Translations under genes and position numbers: made by a program
Notes under the pieces: generated by a model
What the model saw: the letters and a program-made list of their open reading frames with translations, nothing else
What the model was told of the DNA's origin: nothing
The model's database searches: none
In this document: in pieces, positions 1-7,823 of the stretch
Layout of the letters: each line of letters starts with the position of its first letter
Position numbering within the stretch: position 1 is the first letter of the stretch
Source of the DNA: Myxococcaceae bacterium
GTDB taxonomy: Bacteria; Myxococcota_A; Polyangia; Polyangiales; Ga0077539
Direction: 5' to 3'
Assembly (NCBI GenBank): GCA_004297725.1
Contig: SCUS01000052.1
Location: 62,001 to 126,000 of the forward strand
DNA length: 64,000 nt

Positions 1-818
1 TTGTACGAGGCCATCTTCTCCTCGTCGTGGTGCACCAGCGAGGCGCTCGTCGCGCCCAGCCGGTGGATCGTCGCGCCCCGCGCCCCCGCGAGCCTCTCGT
101 GCCCCCGGCGGTGCCAGTGGCCGTGCAGCGCCAGCACGTCGCGCCCGTGGTCGAGCACGTCGCGGAAGTCGGCGAGGTCTTCGAGCCCTCGCATCAACGG
201 CCCGAGCCGCCCGAGCGGATCGACGATGGGGTGGTGGCTCAGCACCACCGGCACCCGGGAGCGCACCTCCGGGTGGTCGAGCGCCTCTCGCAGCGCCCGC
301 CGCTGCGCCTCGCCCAGCCGCCCCGAGGCGATGAGCGGCAGCCGCGGCACCGCCGAGGACAGCCCGATGAGCGCGAGGTCGTCGCGCAGCCTGACGAAGG
401 GGAAGCGCCCGCCCGGGAGGTCGACGGCGAGGTCGAGGTCGCTGGTGATGTACTTCTCGAAGTAGGTACCGAAGCGCCGGGAGCGCCGCGACCCTTCGGT
501 GTAGAGGTCGTGGTTGCCAGGCACCACGCTGACCTGCGAGGGGTGCATCCCAAGGCGCTCGATCATGGCGAGGGCGGCCTCGAACTCGGGCTCCAGCGCC
601 AGGTTGGTGAGGTCGCCGGTGATGGCGACGTGGTCCGGGGCGAGCGCCCTCAGGTCGGCCATCATGGCCTCGACCACCGCGGGCCGGTGCTTGTGGCCGC
701 GCTTCAGCCGGAGGTTGAGCCAGCCGGTGAGGCGCTTGTTGAGCAGCATGCGGTGGAGGGGGACACCGCGGAGGTCGAGGATGTGGGGGTCGGACAGGTG
801 CGCAAGGACGATGGACAT
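1..818 (-). CDS. Calcineurin-like metallophosphoesterase (C-terminus cut by window edge)
   Basis: Binuclear-metal phosphoesterase related to CpdA-type cyclic nucleotide phosphodiesterases; the substrate cannot be told from sequence. The metallophosphatase motifs appear in order: D10-x-H12 (LSDPHI), GD at 68-69, GNHD at 101-104, SHHP near 206 and the closing HGHWH near 243. About 272 residues are visible and the frame is still open at base 1, so the protein is incomplete here. There is no signal peptide, so it is probably cytoplasmic. The ATG at 818 starts right at the first motif strand. A TAGCTT -10-like box lies 10 nt upstream with no Shine-Dalgarno, next to a 14-bp palindrome. The gene downstream on the chromosome is outside the window. 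Confidence 0.88.
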   Translation of the reverse strand, partial: MSIVLAHLSDPHILDLRGVPLHRMLLNKRLTGWLNLRLKRGHKHRPAVVEAMMADLRALAPDHVAITGDLTNLALEPEFEAALAMIERLGMHPSQVSVVPGNHDLYTEGSRRSRRFGTYFEKYITSDLDLAVDLPGGRFPFVRLRDDLALIGLSSAVPRLPLIASGRLGEAQRRALREALDHPEVRSRVPVVLSHHPIVDPLGRLGPLMRGLEDLADFRDVLDHGRDVLALHGHWHRRGHERLAGARGATIHRLGATSASLVHHDEEKMASY

Positions 819-828
819 CGCTCGGCCG

Positions 829-848
829 AAGCTACCACCGCGCGGTGG
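829..848 (-). promoter_or_regulatory. Candidate -10 box with adjacent 14-bp palindrome
   Basis: On the minus strand TAGCTT (829-834) ends 10 nt before the metallophosphoesterase ATG. Directly upstream, 835-848 is a perfect 14-bp palindrome (CCACCGCGCGGTGG), which sits where the -10/-35 spacer would be. It could be an operator for this promoter. It also lies just beyond the 3' end of the lipoprotein gene that stops at 859, so it could instead be a short terminator stem. Confidence 0.35.
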
Positions 849-858
849 CGGCGCTCGC

Positions 859-2583
859 TCAGCGGCAGTCGTCGACCCCGCGGGGGAAGGCGTCGCGGTA
901 GGTTCGCAGCGTCTGGATGCAGAGGTGCTGCCCGGTGGAGTAGGGGCCGAGCCCGGTGTCGCGGGTGTCGCCGCCCGAGATGCCCACCACGTAGCCGGCG
1001 GGGTAGACGCGGCCGACGTCCGTCGCCCACTGGTGCTGCGGCCGAAGGTGAAGCATCCGGAAGCGCGCGCCCGTGGAGAGGTCGGTGAACTCGGGCATGT
1101 AGCCCCAGGCGTAGACCCCGGTGCGGTCGAGCCTGGAGGTGTGGCGAAGCTGGATCCGGGTGCCCGCCCGCACGCCGATGTCCGTGTCGTGCCAGCCGTA
1201 GGAGATGTGCTCGTAGGTCAGGTAGGTGTTCCACCACTGGAGCTCGCCGCAGACGGGGCGGTCGGGCGCCTGGCAGTGCGCGCCGTCGCAGCTCCACCCC
1301 CCGGGGCATCCCCCGCACGAGCCGCCGCAGCCGTCGCCGCCGCAGTTGTGGTCGCCGCACTGGGGGACGCAGCGCACGGTGATGTCCATCGGCGGCGAAG
1401 GCTCGTCGAGCAGTCCCGATAGGGCGGTGATGCCGAAGCGGTAGCCGTAACGGCCGGGGGAGCCCGGCGCGCGGACGTGGAAGGGCACGTCGATGGAGAA
1501 GCCAGGGCCCACCGGGAGGGGGAGGTCCACCGGCCCGGCGCCCCAGGTGCGCGCGCCGCCGGGGAGCGCCGAGTCGAGGTGATGGCTCGCCTCCCACACC
1601 GCGTCGCCGCAGTTGGCGAAGGTCGCCGACACGTCGAAGCCCTGGTGCGGATCGACCACGCCCGGCGGCGCCTGCTGCCGCACGAAGCGCGAGGCCGATG
1701 GCTCGTTGCCGCAGTCGGCCGGGTGCAGCGCGACGAGGTCCACCGGCGGTGACGCCTCGCCGACGGCGGCGGCGTCGTGCACGAGCTGCCAGGTCCAGCG
1801 GTAGCGACCGGGCGCCGAGGGGGACGTCGCGTCGAGGTCGACGGTGAACTCCGCCCCGTAGGGGACGTCCGCGGGGAGGTCGACCCGCCGCGTGGTCCAG
1901 GTGTCGTCGGGCTGAGAGCGCGAGGCGAGCGCCCACCCGTCGGCCTGCGAGAGCGTCGAGGTCGAGCAGTTGGCGAAGGTCACGCTGCCGCGCACCCGAG
2001 ACCCGGTGCCCACGAAGCGAGGCGGCGCCACCTGGGAGCGGAACCGCACCGCCGGGCCGGGCTGCGCGCAGTCCGCGGGCGCGAGCACCTGAACGTCCTG
2101 CGCGGGGGTGTGCTCCTGGAAGAGCTCGATGCGGTCGCGGGAGATGGCGAAGCGCGCGGGGTAGCGGCCCGTGCCGAGCGGCGCGAGGAGCTCGAAGCGC
2201 ACGGTCACCTCGGTGCCGTTGGGCACCTCGATGGGCAGCGCCACCCGGCGCACTCCCCACGCGGCGCCCTCCTCCGCGTCGACCGGGACCAGCGAGAAGT
2301 CATCGCGGTTCCAGTAGAGCCCGCTGCAGTTGGTGAAGGTCACCTCCATGGGCAGCCGCGTCGACGGCGTCACCACCGCGGGCAGCGCGCTCTGCGATCG
2401 AAACTGCGCCGACGCCTGGCCGGGCCGACACACGCCGGGTCGAGCGCACGATGGGCCCTGGCACCCGACGCCGCCGTCGTCCTCCGCGGCGGGCACGGTC
2501 GCCAGGTCCGCGGCGCACCCCGACGCCGCCACGGCGGCGAGCACCAGGGCGCCCATCACGAAGGTCGATCGCTCGAGTGTCAT
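859..2583 (-). CDS. Lipoprotein with three NBR1-like Ig repeats, Cys-rich hinge and M23-like end
   Basis: Secreted lipoprotein of 574 residues with lipobox ending AASGC23. Three repeats of about 95 residues follow (roughly 55-150, 160-260, 275-385). Each has an F-x-x-Q start, a V/A-T-F-x-N-C strand and a closing P-G-R-Y strand, a pattern I associate with Ig-like domains of the NBR1 central-domain type. A Cys/Gly-rich hinge (near 405-440) precedes a C-terminal domain. That last domain resembles the M23 endopeptidase core: a LHL strand, a VYPAGYVVG turn and a STGQHL end where active enzymes carry HLH. Zn ligands look partly lost, so catalysis is doubtful. The gene is 8 nt downstream of the RCC1 lipoprotein gene, hence co-transcribed. 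Fold assignment is by pattern only. Confidence 0.75.
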   Translation of the reverse strand: MTLERSTFVMGALVLAAVAASGCAADLATVPAAEDDGGVGCQGPSCARPGVCRPGQASAQFRSQSALPAVVTPSTRLPMEVTFTNCSGLYWNRDDFSLVPVDAEEGAAWGVRRVALPIEVPNGTEVTVRFELLAPLGTGRYPARFAISRDRIELFQEHTPAQDVQVLAPADCAQPGPAVRFRSQVAPPRFVGTGSRVRGSVTFANCSTSTLSQADGWALASRSQPDDTWTTRRVDLPADVPYGAEFTVDLDATSPSAPGRYRWTWQLVHDAAAVGEASPPVDLVALHPADCGNEPSASRFVRQQAPPGVVDPHQGFDVSATFANCGDAVWEASHHLDSALPGGARTWGAGPVDLPLPVGPGFSIDVPFHVRAPGSPGRYGYRFGITALSGLLDEPSPPMDITVRCVPQCGDHNCGGDGCGGSCGGCPGGWSCDGAHCQAPDRPVCGELQWWNTYLTYEHISYGWHDTDIGVRAGTRIQLRHTSRLDRTGVYAWGYMPEFTDLSTGARFRMLHLRPQHQWATDVGRVYPAGYVVGISGGDTRDTGLGPYSTGQHLCIQTLRTYRDAFPRGVDDCR

Positions 2584-2590
2584 GGCGCTC

Positions 2591-4135
2591 CTACCATGTG
2601 ACCGGGACCGGGCCCGACTGCACGCTGGTGGTCCCGATTCCCAGCGCGCCGGAGCAGTTGGAGCCCCAGCACCGCAGGCTTCCGTCGCCCAGCAGCGCGC
2701 ACGCGGTGTCCACCCCGCCCGCCATCGACGAGACCCCCTGCAGGGGGTTGGTCGACGCGGCCCCCGGCGTGGCGATCACCATCACGGCCCCCTGCGGAGC
2801 ACGCACCCTCCGGCCGTCGCCGAGCTGCCCGCTGGAGTCGTCGCCCCAGCAGCGCACCGTGTTGTCGTCGAGCACCGCGCAGGAGAAGCTCCCGCCCGAG
2901 GCGATCGCCCTCGGCACCATCGACGGCGCCACCACGTCGTCTCGCACCCGCTGGACGTCCATCACGTCGGGTACGCCGACGCCCACGCGCGCGTCCCCCG
3001 CGTCGGCGTCCTCCGCCCCGGCGTCCCTCGGCCGACCGGCGTCGACCGAGGCCTCCGCGCCCGCGTCCATCGCGGCGTCGTCCATCGCGGCGTCGTCCAC
3101 GTCGGCGTCCTCGCCGGCGTCCATCGCGCTCACGCGGAAATCCAGGCCCTGCACCCGCAGCGGCCGGGGGCTGCACGGCCCCGAGCAACGCTCCGGCACG
3201 GCGCTCTCCGGCGCGCTCCCGAGCTGCCCCTGCTCATTGCGCCCCCAGCACCAGATCACCCCGTCGGCGTTGCGAGCGCAGGTGTGGTCGGCCCCGGCGG
3301 AGACGTCGATGATCCCCTCGATGAACGAGTCGCCGTCCAGCACCCCGACCGGCGAGGGACCGGGCATCGCGCTCGCCCGCCCGCTGCCCGACTGCCCGTA
3401 GCGCCCGTCGCCCCAGCAGAGCACGATGCCCTCGACGGTGCGGGCGCAGGTGTGGGCCGCGCCCGCGGAGATCGCCACCACGCCCTTGACGCCGTCGATC
3501 GCCGTGGGCTGCGGCTCGCAGGCGATGGTCTCGCTCCCCACGGTGCACTGGCGCGAGGTCGTCGGCTGCCCGAGCTGTCCCCGGTCGTTGGCGCCCCAGC
3601 AGTAGACCAGGCCCGCCGCGACGGCGCAGGTGTGGCGCGCCCCGGCGGCGATCGCGGTGATGCCGGTGAGGCCGCGCGCGGCGACGGGGCTCGCGCTGGG
3701 GAGGGTGAGCCCGTTGCCGAGCTGACCGGCGCTGTTGCTGCCCCAACAACGGACGGTGCCGTCGTCGCGGAGGGCGCACGCGAAGGCGCCGCCCGCGGAG
3801 ACCGCCACCGCGCGATCGAGGCCCACCACCTGGAAGGGGAAGGTGTGGCAGGCGACTGCGCGGGTCTGTCCGTTGGGGAGTTCTTCGGGGCAGAGGTCGG
3901 TGGTGGAGTAGCCGAGCTGGGCCTCGTCGTTGCGGCCCCAGCACCAGACCGAGCGGTCGCGCAGCAGCGCGCACCCGAAGCTCGACCCGAGGGTCACCTG
4001 CGCGACGCAGCGGCTGCGCCCCTCGGTGCAGGTGGGGTCGGCCAGCACCCCGTCGCTGCACCCCGCGACGGCGAGGAGGAGAATCGGGAGCAGCGACGCA
4101 CGCAAGGAGGGAAAGCCCATCGGGGGAAGGAGCAT
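2591..4135 (-). CDS. RCC1-repeat lipoprotein with acidic insertion
   Basis: Lipoprotein of 514 residues (lipobox LLAVAGC26) built of seven RCC1-type blades. Each blade carries the C-A-L/V...V-x-C-W-G...G-Q-L-G signature, so the chain should close as a seven-bladed beta-propeller outside the cytoplasm, probably a binding or scaffold module. Between blades five and six an Asp/Ala-rich stretch of about 60 residues (about 335-395, many DAG/DAA steps) is inserted. Such stretches are usually N-terminal stalks in the other lipoproteins of this window. Cysteines within each blade could form intra-blade disulfides. The start at 4135 places a hydrophobic segment before the lipobox; an internal Met at 4120 is also possible. 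It is followed closely by the Ig-repeat lipoprotein gene. Confidence 0.82.
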   Translation of the reverse strand: MLLPPMGFPSLRASLLPILLLAVAGCSDGVLADPTCTEGRSRCVAQVTLGSSFGCALLRDRSVWCWGRNDEAQLGYSTTDLCPEELPNGQTRAVACHTFPFQVVGLDRAVAVSAGGAFACALRDDGTVRCWGSNSAGQLGNGLTLPSASPVAARGLTGITAIAAGARHTCAVAAGLVYCWGANDRGQLGQPTTSRQCTVGSETIACEPQPTAIDGVKGVVAISAGAAHTCARTVEGIVLCWGDGRYGQSGSGRASAMPGPSPVGVLDGDSFIEGIIDVSAGADHTCARNADGVIWCWGRNEQGQLGSAPESAVPERCSGPCSPRPLRVQGLDFRVSAMDAGEDADVDDAAMDDAAMDAGAEASVDAGRPRDAGAEDADAGDARVGVGVPDVMDVQRVRDDVVAPSMVPRAIASGGSFSCAVLDDNTVRCWGDDSSGQLGDGRRVRAPQGAVMVIATPGAASTNPLQGVSSMAGGVDTACALLGDGSLRCWGSNCSGALGIGTTSVQSGPVPVTW

Positions 4136-4161
4136 CCCACCCTGAGAATCCAGGGCGCAAC

Positions 4162-4184
4162 GGTCAGTGGGGTGACCACTGGCC
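4162..4184. promoter_or_regulatory. Imperfect dyad between two lipoprotein genes
   Basis: Nine-base arms (4162-4170 and 4176-4184) pair at eight of nine positions around a 5-nt centre. The dyad lies in the 60-nt gap downstream of the glycoside hydrolase gene and upstream of the RCC1 gene. It could be a transcription-attenuating hairpin or an operator; no T-tract follows it. Confidence 0.25.
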
Positions 4185-4195
4185 CATTGCCGGGC

Positions 4196-6148
4196 TCAGG
4201 GCGCGCGGGTGAACTCGAGCGCGGTGACCGAGTGCGGAGGGACGGCGTAGACGAAGGTCGCCCCGGGGACGCTCAGCGAGCGCGGCACGATGCGCACCGC
4301 GTCGACCGGTCCGCCGACGTTCTCGTTGGTGGCGCGCACCGAGTCTCCCGCGAGCTCCCACGCCTGCACCGCCGCCACGGGCTGAAACCCGCGTACCTCG
4401 AAGGTCACCGGGATCGCGCTGGTCTCGTGCCGGCTGAGCACGATCACCCGCAGCGAGCGTCCGCTGTTGGCCAGGCTGGCGTAGGCACGCACGTAGGGCG
4501 CGGTCCCCGCGAAGCCGTCCCACCAGATGGGACCGTCGCTGTAGTAGGTCGGGATGTTGTGCTGGGTGAGCGCCACGAGGCGGTCGCCGAAGTGCTCGCG
4601 GTAGAGCTGCTGGGCGAGCGCCTTGGGTCGGATGATCCGGAAGTCGCCCGGCTCGCACTCCTTGCCCTGGAGCGCTCCGAAGCGCGCGTTCTGGATCTCG
4701 TAGTAGAGCGCGGTGCGGATGCCCGCGGTGATGAGCTCGCCGAGGATGCCGCCGTAGCACACGGCGTTGGGCATCCCCCACTGCGAGTACGCCCGACCGG
4801 GCGTCGGGGAGCCCCTCGGAGGGTCTTCCGCGCAGTCGTACTCGCCGAGGATGATCTCGATCTGCGAAGCTCGCGCGGGCGCCTCGTCGCGCAGGATGCC
4901 TCGCACCCTCGCCACGAGCTGCGGGATCGCCTCGGACTCGGCCATGATCTGGCTCGGGATCGCCCGCTCGTACTCCCGGTGGTTGGGGTACCAGTGCAGG
5001 TCCACGGCGTCGATGACGTCCCCTGCGCGGCGCACGACCTCGCGGTTCCAGACGTCCTCGTTGTAGGTGCCGAAGGAGGCGGCCACCCGGGTGCCGGGCA
5101 CCCTCGCCCGCAGGGCCGCGGCGTAGGCGCGCAGGTCGCTCGCGTACTCCTGCGCGCTGCGGAAGTCGGCGTCCCAGTCGCCCCACACCTCGTTGCCGAC
5201 GTTGACCCACGCGACGCGCAGCCCCCGATCGCGCGCGTTGGCGATCCAGTTCGCCGCGTTGCTGGGGCTGCCACGGAGGAGGTTGGTCTCGAGCACCAGG
5301 CCCATCCCTCGGGACGCCGCGAGGTCGGCGACCGCAGGCCAGGTCCATCGGTCGCCGCAGGGCCCCCGATTGTCGTCGCTCCACAAGAACTCCGCGGGCT
5401 CGTCCCCGGCCGGGAAGCGCAGAATCGGGTACTGCCCGGCGAGCGCCCGCACCTCGGGGACGTTCTGCGAGGTCGACTCGAGGTTCGCGCCGTACAGGTC
5501 CCGGCTGATCGCCCCTCGATCCTGGGTGGTGTCGATCACGATGCGCGGCGCCGTCGCCCCGGTGTCCACCACGCCGGTGTCCACCACGCCGGTGTCCACC
5601 ACGCCGGTGTCCACCACCCCCGTATCCACCACGCCGGTGTCCGCCACCCCGGTGTCCATCACCCCCGAGTCGATCGGGCCGAGGCAGGGCACGTAGCCGG
5701 GCTCCGCGTAGCAGTCGTCGTCCTGGTCACAGAAGCAGCGCGCCTCGCCTGGCCAGCAGTACCGGATGACCCCGGCGGGGTTGCGAGGGCGGCCCTGGTT
5801 GTCGGGCACCGTGGGTTCGGGCGGGCACTGCCCCGTGTCGACCACGTCGGAGCGGTCGGTGGCAGGGGTGTCGATCGCGGCATCGATGCCAGCGTCCGTG
5901 CGAGGGGTGCAGGGCACGTAGCCCTCCTCCGCATAACAATCGTCGTCCTGATCGCAGAAGCAGAACGCGTCCGTGGGCCAGCAGTATCGGATGTCGCCCG
6001 CGGCGTTGCGCGGCTGTCCCCGGGAGTCCGGCGAGACGCTCTCCTCGCAGACGACGGCGGAGACCGCCGTGTCGACGGAGGCGGCCGTGCATCCCGACGA
6101 CAGCGCGGCGAGCACGGCGATGCTGCCGAGCGACCATGAGTGGCTCAT
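4196..6148 (-). CDS. Surface lipoprotein glycoside hydrolase (GH-A fold, arabinofuranosidase-like)
   Basis: Lipoprotein of 650 residues, lipobox LSSGC20. Residues 43-80 and 118-155 are two near-identical Cys-rich modules (five Cys each, with a [12 protein letters not shown] core), separated by an Asp-rich linker. Residues 161-197 are an S/D-T-G-V repeat stalk. From about 203 onward there is a TIM-barrel glycosidase. VNVGNE320 carries the likely acid/base, DLHWYP has a conserved barrel His (385), and IILGE436 is the likely nucleophile. This layout resembles GH51/GH39-type alpha-L-arabinofuranosidases; the exact family is uncertain. Likely role is attack on plant or microbial polysaccharide at the cell surface. 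The ATG at 6148 has an AGGGGG upstream. It is transcribed toward the RCC1 and Ig-repeat lipoprotein genes and divergently from the CoA-transferase operon. Confidence 0.78.
   Translation of the reverse strand: MSHSWSLGSIAVLAALSSGCTAASVDTAVSAVVCEESVSPDSRGQPRNAAGDIRYCWPTDAFCFCDQDDDCYAEEGYVPCTPRTDAGIDAAIDTPATDRSDVVDTGQCPPEPTVPDNQGRPRNPAGVIRYCWPGEARCFCDQDDDCYAEPGYVPCLGPIDSGVMDTGVADTGVVDTGVVDTGVVDTGVVDTGVVDTGATAPRIVIDTTQDRGAISRDLYGANLESTSQNVPEVRALAGQYPILRFPAGDEPAEFLWSDDNRGPCGDRWTWPAVADLAASRGMGLVLETNLLRGSPSNAANWIANARDRGLRVAWVNVGNEVWGDWDADFRSAQEYASDLRAYAAALRARVPGTRVAASFGTYNEDVWNREVVRRAGDVIDAVDLHWYPNHREYERAIPSQIMAESEAIPQLVARVRGILRDEAPARASQIEIILGEYDCAEDPPRGSPTPGRAYSQWGMPNAVCYGGILGELITAGIRTALYYEIQNARFGALQGKECEPGDFRIIRPKALAQQLYREHFGDRLVALTQHNIPTYYSDGPIWWDGFAGTAPYVRAYASLANSGRSLRVIVLSRHETSAIPVTFEVRGFQPVAAVQAWELAGDSVRATNENVGGPVDAVRIVPRSLSVPGATFVYAVPPHSVTALEFTRAP
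5562..5666 (-). repeat. Seven tandem 15-bp units encoding a VDTGV stalk
   Basis: Seven head-to-tail 15-bp units begin at 5562, 5577, 5592, 5607, 5622, 5637 and 5652. The first three are identical and the rest differ at one to three bases. They encode the V-D-T-G-V pentapeptide stalk of the glycoside hydrolase lipoprotein. Near-identical codons suggest recent slippage expansion, so copy number may vary between strains. Confidence 0.95.
5684..6022 (-). repeat. Two duplicated Cys-rich modules (protein-level repeat)
   Basis: Bases 5909-6022 and 5684-5797 encode two 38-residue modules that differ at few positions, each starting RGxPRN and ending GYVPC with five cysteines in the same places. They flank a short Asp-rich linker in the glycoside hydrolase lipoprotein. 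I do not recognise the module as a named family. Confidence 0.85.
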
Positions 6149-6305
6149 CGTGTCCCCCTCTCTTCTCCCCTCAGAGTCGGACGATCACTCGCTGTGTCGT
6201 GTCCCCGTCGAGGAAGCGCAAGGTCCGCGAGCGCGGAGGCCCTTGAGGGGAATCGGAGTACGAGCGCGAGGCCGCGCCGGGATGACGTGGTCGGTCGAAC
6301 CGGCG

Positions 6306-6336
6306 TTGACACGGCTCGCGGGGCAGTGGCGATATG
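6306..6336 (+). promoter_or_regulatory. Putative promoter of the CoA-transferase operon
   Basis: A perfect TTGACA (6306-6311) is followed after 19 bp by GATATG (6331-6336). This would give a leader of about 40 nt to the ATG at 6385. The -35 is consensus; the -10 and the long spacer are weaker. The rest of the 236-bp divergent region (6149-6384) shows no other feature I can support. Confidence 0.4.
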
Positions 6337-6384
6337 CGCCCGCCGACGCTGGTTTCACGCGGTCGGCAGCAAAAGGGTTGAGCG

Positions 6385-7134
6385 ATGGACAAGGTCTTGG
6401 CCGACGCCGACACGGCGTGCGCGGACATCCCCGAAGGAGCGAAGGTGCTCGCCGGTGGATTCGGGTTGTGCGGCATCCCGGAGAACTGCATCGGGGCGCT
6501 GCGACGCAAGGGCACTCGCGACCTCTGGGTGGTGAGCAACAACTGCGGCGTCGACGACTGGGGGCTCGGGCTGCTGCTGGGCAACAAGCAGCTGCGCAAG
6601 ATGACCAGCAGCTACGTCGGCGAGAACAAGGAGTTCGAGCGGCAGTTTCTGAGCGGCGAGCTGGAGGTCGAGCTGGTGCCGCAGGGCACGCTGGCCGAGC
6701 GGCTGCGCGCGGGCGGATCGGGCATCCCGGCCTTCTTCACCCCGGCAGGCGTCGGGACCCAGGTCGCCGACGGCGGACTGCCGATGCTCTACGGGCCTGG
6801 CGGAAGCATCCGCAAGGCGAGCGAGAAGAAGGAGGTGCGGGTCTTCGACGGCCGCGAGTACGTGATGGAGCGCGCCATCACCGGCGACTACGCCATCGTG
6901 AAGGCGTGGAAGGGCGACCGGCACGGCAACCTCCTGTTTCGCGCGAGCTCGCGCAACTTCAACCCGCTGTGCGCGATGGCCGCGAAGGTCACCATCGCGG
7001 AGATCGAGGAGCTGGTGGAGCCAGGCCAGATCGACCCCGACCAGGTGCACCTGCCCGGGGTCTTCGTGCAGCGTGTGTTCGTCGGCCGGGACTACCAGAA
7101 GCGCATCGAGCGGCGCACGGTGCAGAAGGGATGA
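6385..7134 (+). CDS. scoA: 3-oxoacid CoA-transferase, subunit A
   Basis: Alpha subunit (249 residues) of a two-subunit family I CoA transferase. This family moves CoA between succinyl-CoA and a 3-oxoacid such as acetoacetate, linking ketone-body or polyhydroxybutyrate breakdown to the TCA cycle. The glycine-rich [14 protein letters not shown] motif (about residues 21-34) and the overall length match SCOT-A subunits. The gene overlaps the start of the B subunit by 4 nt (ATGA), the usual arrangement for this heterodimer. A consensus -35 sits about 70 nt upstream. Substrate choice within the family (acetoacetate, adipate or another 3-oxoacid) cannot be read from sequence alone. Confidence 0.93.
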   Translation: MDKVLADADTACADIPEGAKVLAGGFGLCGIPENCIGALRRKGTRDLWVVSNNCGVDDWGLGLLLGNKQLRKMTSSYVGENKEFERQFLSGELEVELVPQGTLAERLRAGGSGIPAFFTPAGVGTQVADGGLPMLYGPGGSIRKASEKKEVRVFDGREYVMERAITGDYAIVKAWKGDRHGNLLFRASSRNFNPLCAMAAKVTIAEIEELVEPGQIDPDQVHLPGVFVQRVFVGRDYQKRIERRTVQKG

Positions 7135-7793
7135 GCGCCATGTTGACCAGAGAACAGATCGCGCGGCGCGTCGCCCGCGAGCTCCGCGACGGCTTCTACG
7201 TGAACCTCGGCATCGGCATGCCGACGCTGGTGCCCAACTACGTGGCGCCTGGCGTCGAGGTGGTGCTCCAGAGCGAGAACGGCGTGCTGGGCGTCGGGCC
7301 CTACCCCCGCGCCGAGGCGGTCGACGCCGACCTCATCAACGCCGGCAAGGAGACCATCACGGTCATCCCCGGAGCGAGCTACTTCGACAGCGCGCAGAGC
7401 TTCTCGATGATCCGCGGGGGTCACATCGACCTGGCCATCCTCGGGGCGATGCAGGTGAGCGAGACGGGCGACCTCGCCAACTGGATGATCCCCGGCAAGA
7501 TGGTCAAGGGCATGGGCGGCGCGATGGACCTCGTGCACGGCGCCCGCCGGGTGATCGTGATGATGGAGCACTTCGCCAGGGACGGCGGCCTCAAGATCGT
7601 GAAGCAGTGCAACCTGCCGCTCACGGGCCGCAAGGTGGTCCACCGGATCATCACGGACATGGCCGTCATCGACGTCACGCCCGAGGGCCTGCTCCTGAAG
7701 GAGCTCGCCCCCGGGGTGAGCGCCCGCGAGGTGCAGGACAAGACCGAGGCCACCCTCAAGGCCGCGCCCGACCTCTGCGAGATGGAACTCTGA
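7131..7793 (+). CDS. scoB: 3-oxoacid CoA-transferase, subunit B
   Basis: Beta subunit of the same CoA transferase, 220 residues from the ATG at 7131. It carries the SENG motif (LQSENGVLG, about residues 47-55), whose Glu forms the covalent glutamyl-CoA intermediate in the family. It also has the [11 protein letters not shown] and [14 protein letters not shown] signatures. The start was chosen because ATG overlaps the TGA of subunit A by 4 nt; the frame is open further upstream, but that extension has no homology. Acts in the cytoplasm as an A2B2-type complex. It converges on the OmpA-family gene 30 bp further on, with no visible hairpin between them. Confidence 0.94.
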   Translation: MSAMLTREQIARRVARELRDGFYVNLGIGMPTLVPNYVAPGVEVVLQSENGVLGVGPYPRAEAVDADLINAGKETITVIPGASYFDSAQSFSMIRGGHIDLAILGAMQVSETGDLANWMIPGKMVKGMGGAMDLVHGARRVIVMMEHFARDGGLKIVKQCNLPLTGRKVVHRIITDMAVIDVTPEGLLLKELAPGVSAREVQDKTEATLKAAPDLCEMEL

Positions 7794-7823
7794 CCTCTCC
7801 CCCCACCGCTCCGTCCGTGACGC

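Noticed and set aside
5562..5666. The tandem repeats considered as a CRISPR array
   Set aside because: Units are 15 bp, head-to-tail, without spacers, and lie in frame inside a coding region.
2330..6139. A 1269-codon open frame on the plus strand across three lipoprotein genes
   Set aside because: It crosses the intergenic gaps of three minus-strand genes that have signal peptides, repeats and catalytic motifs.
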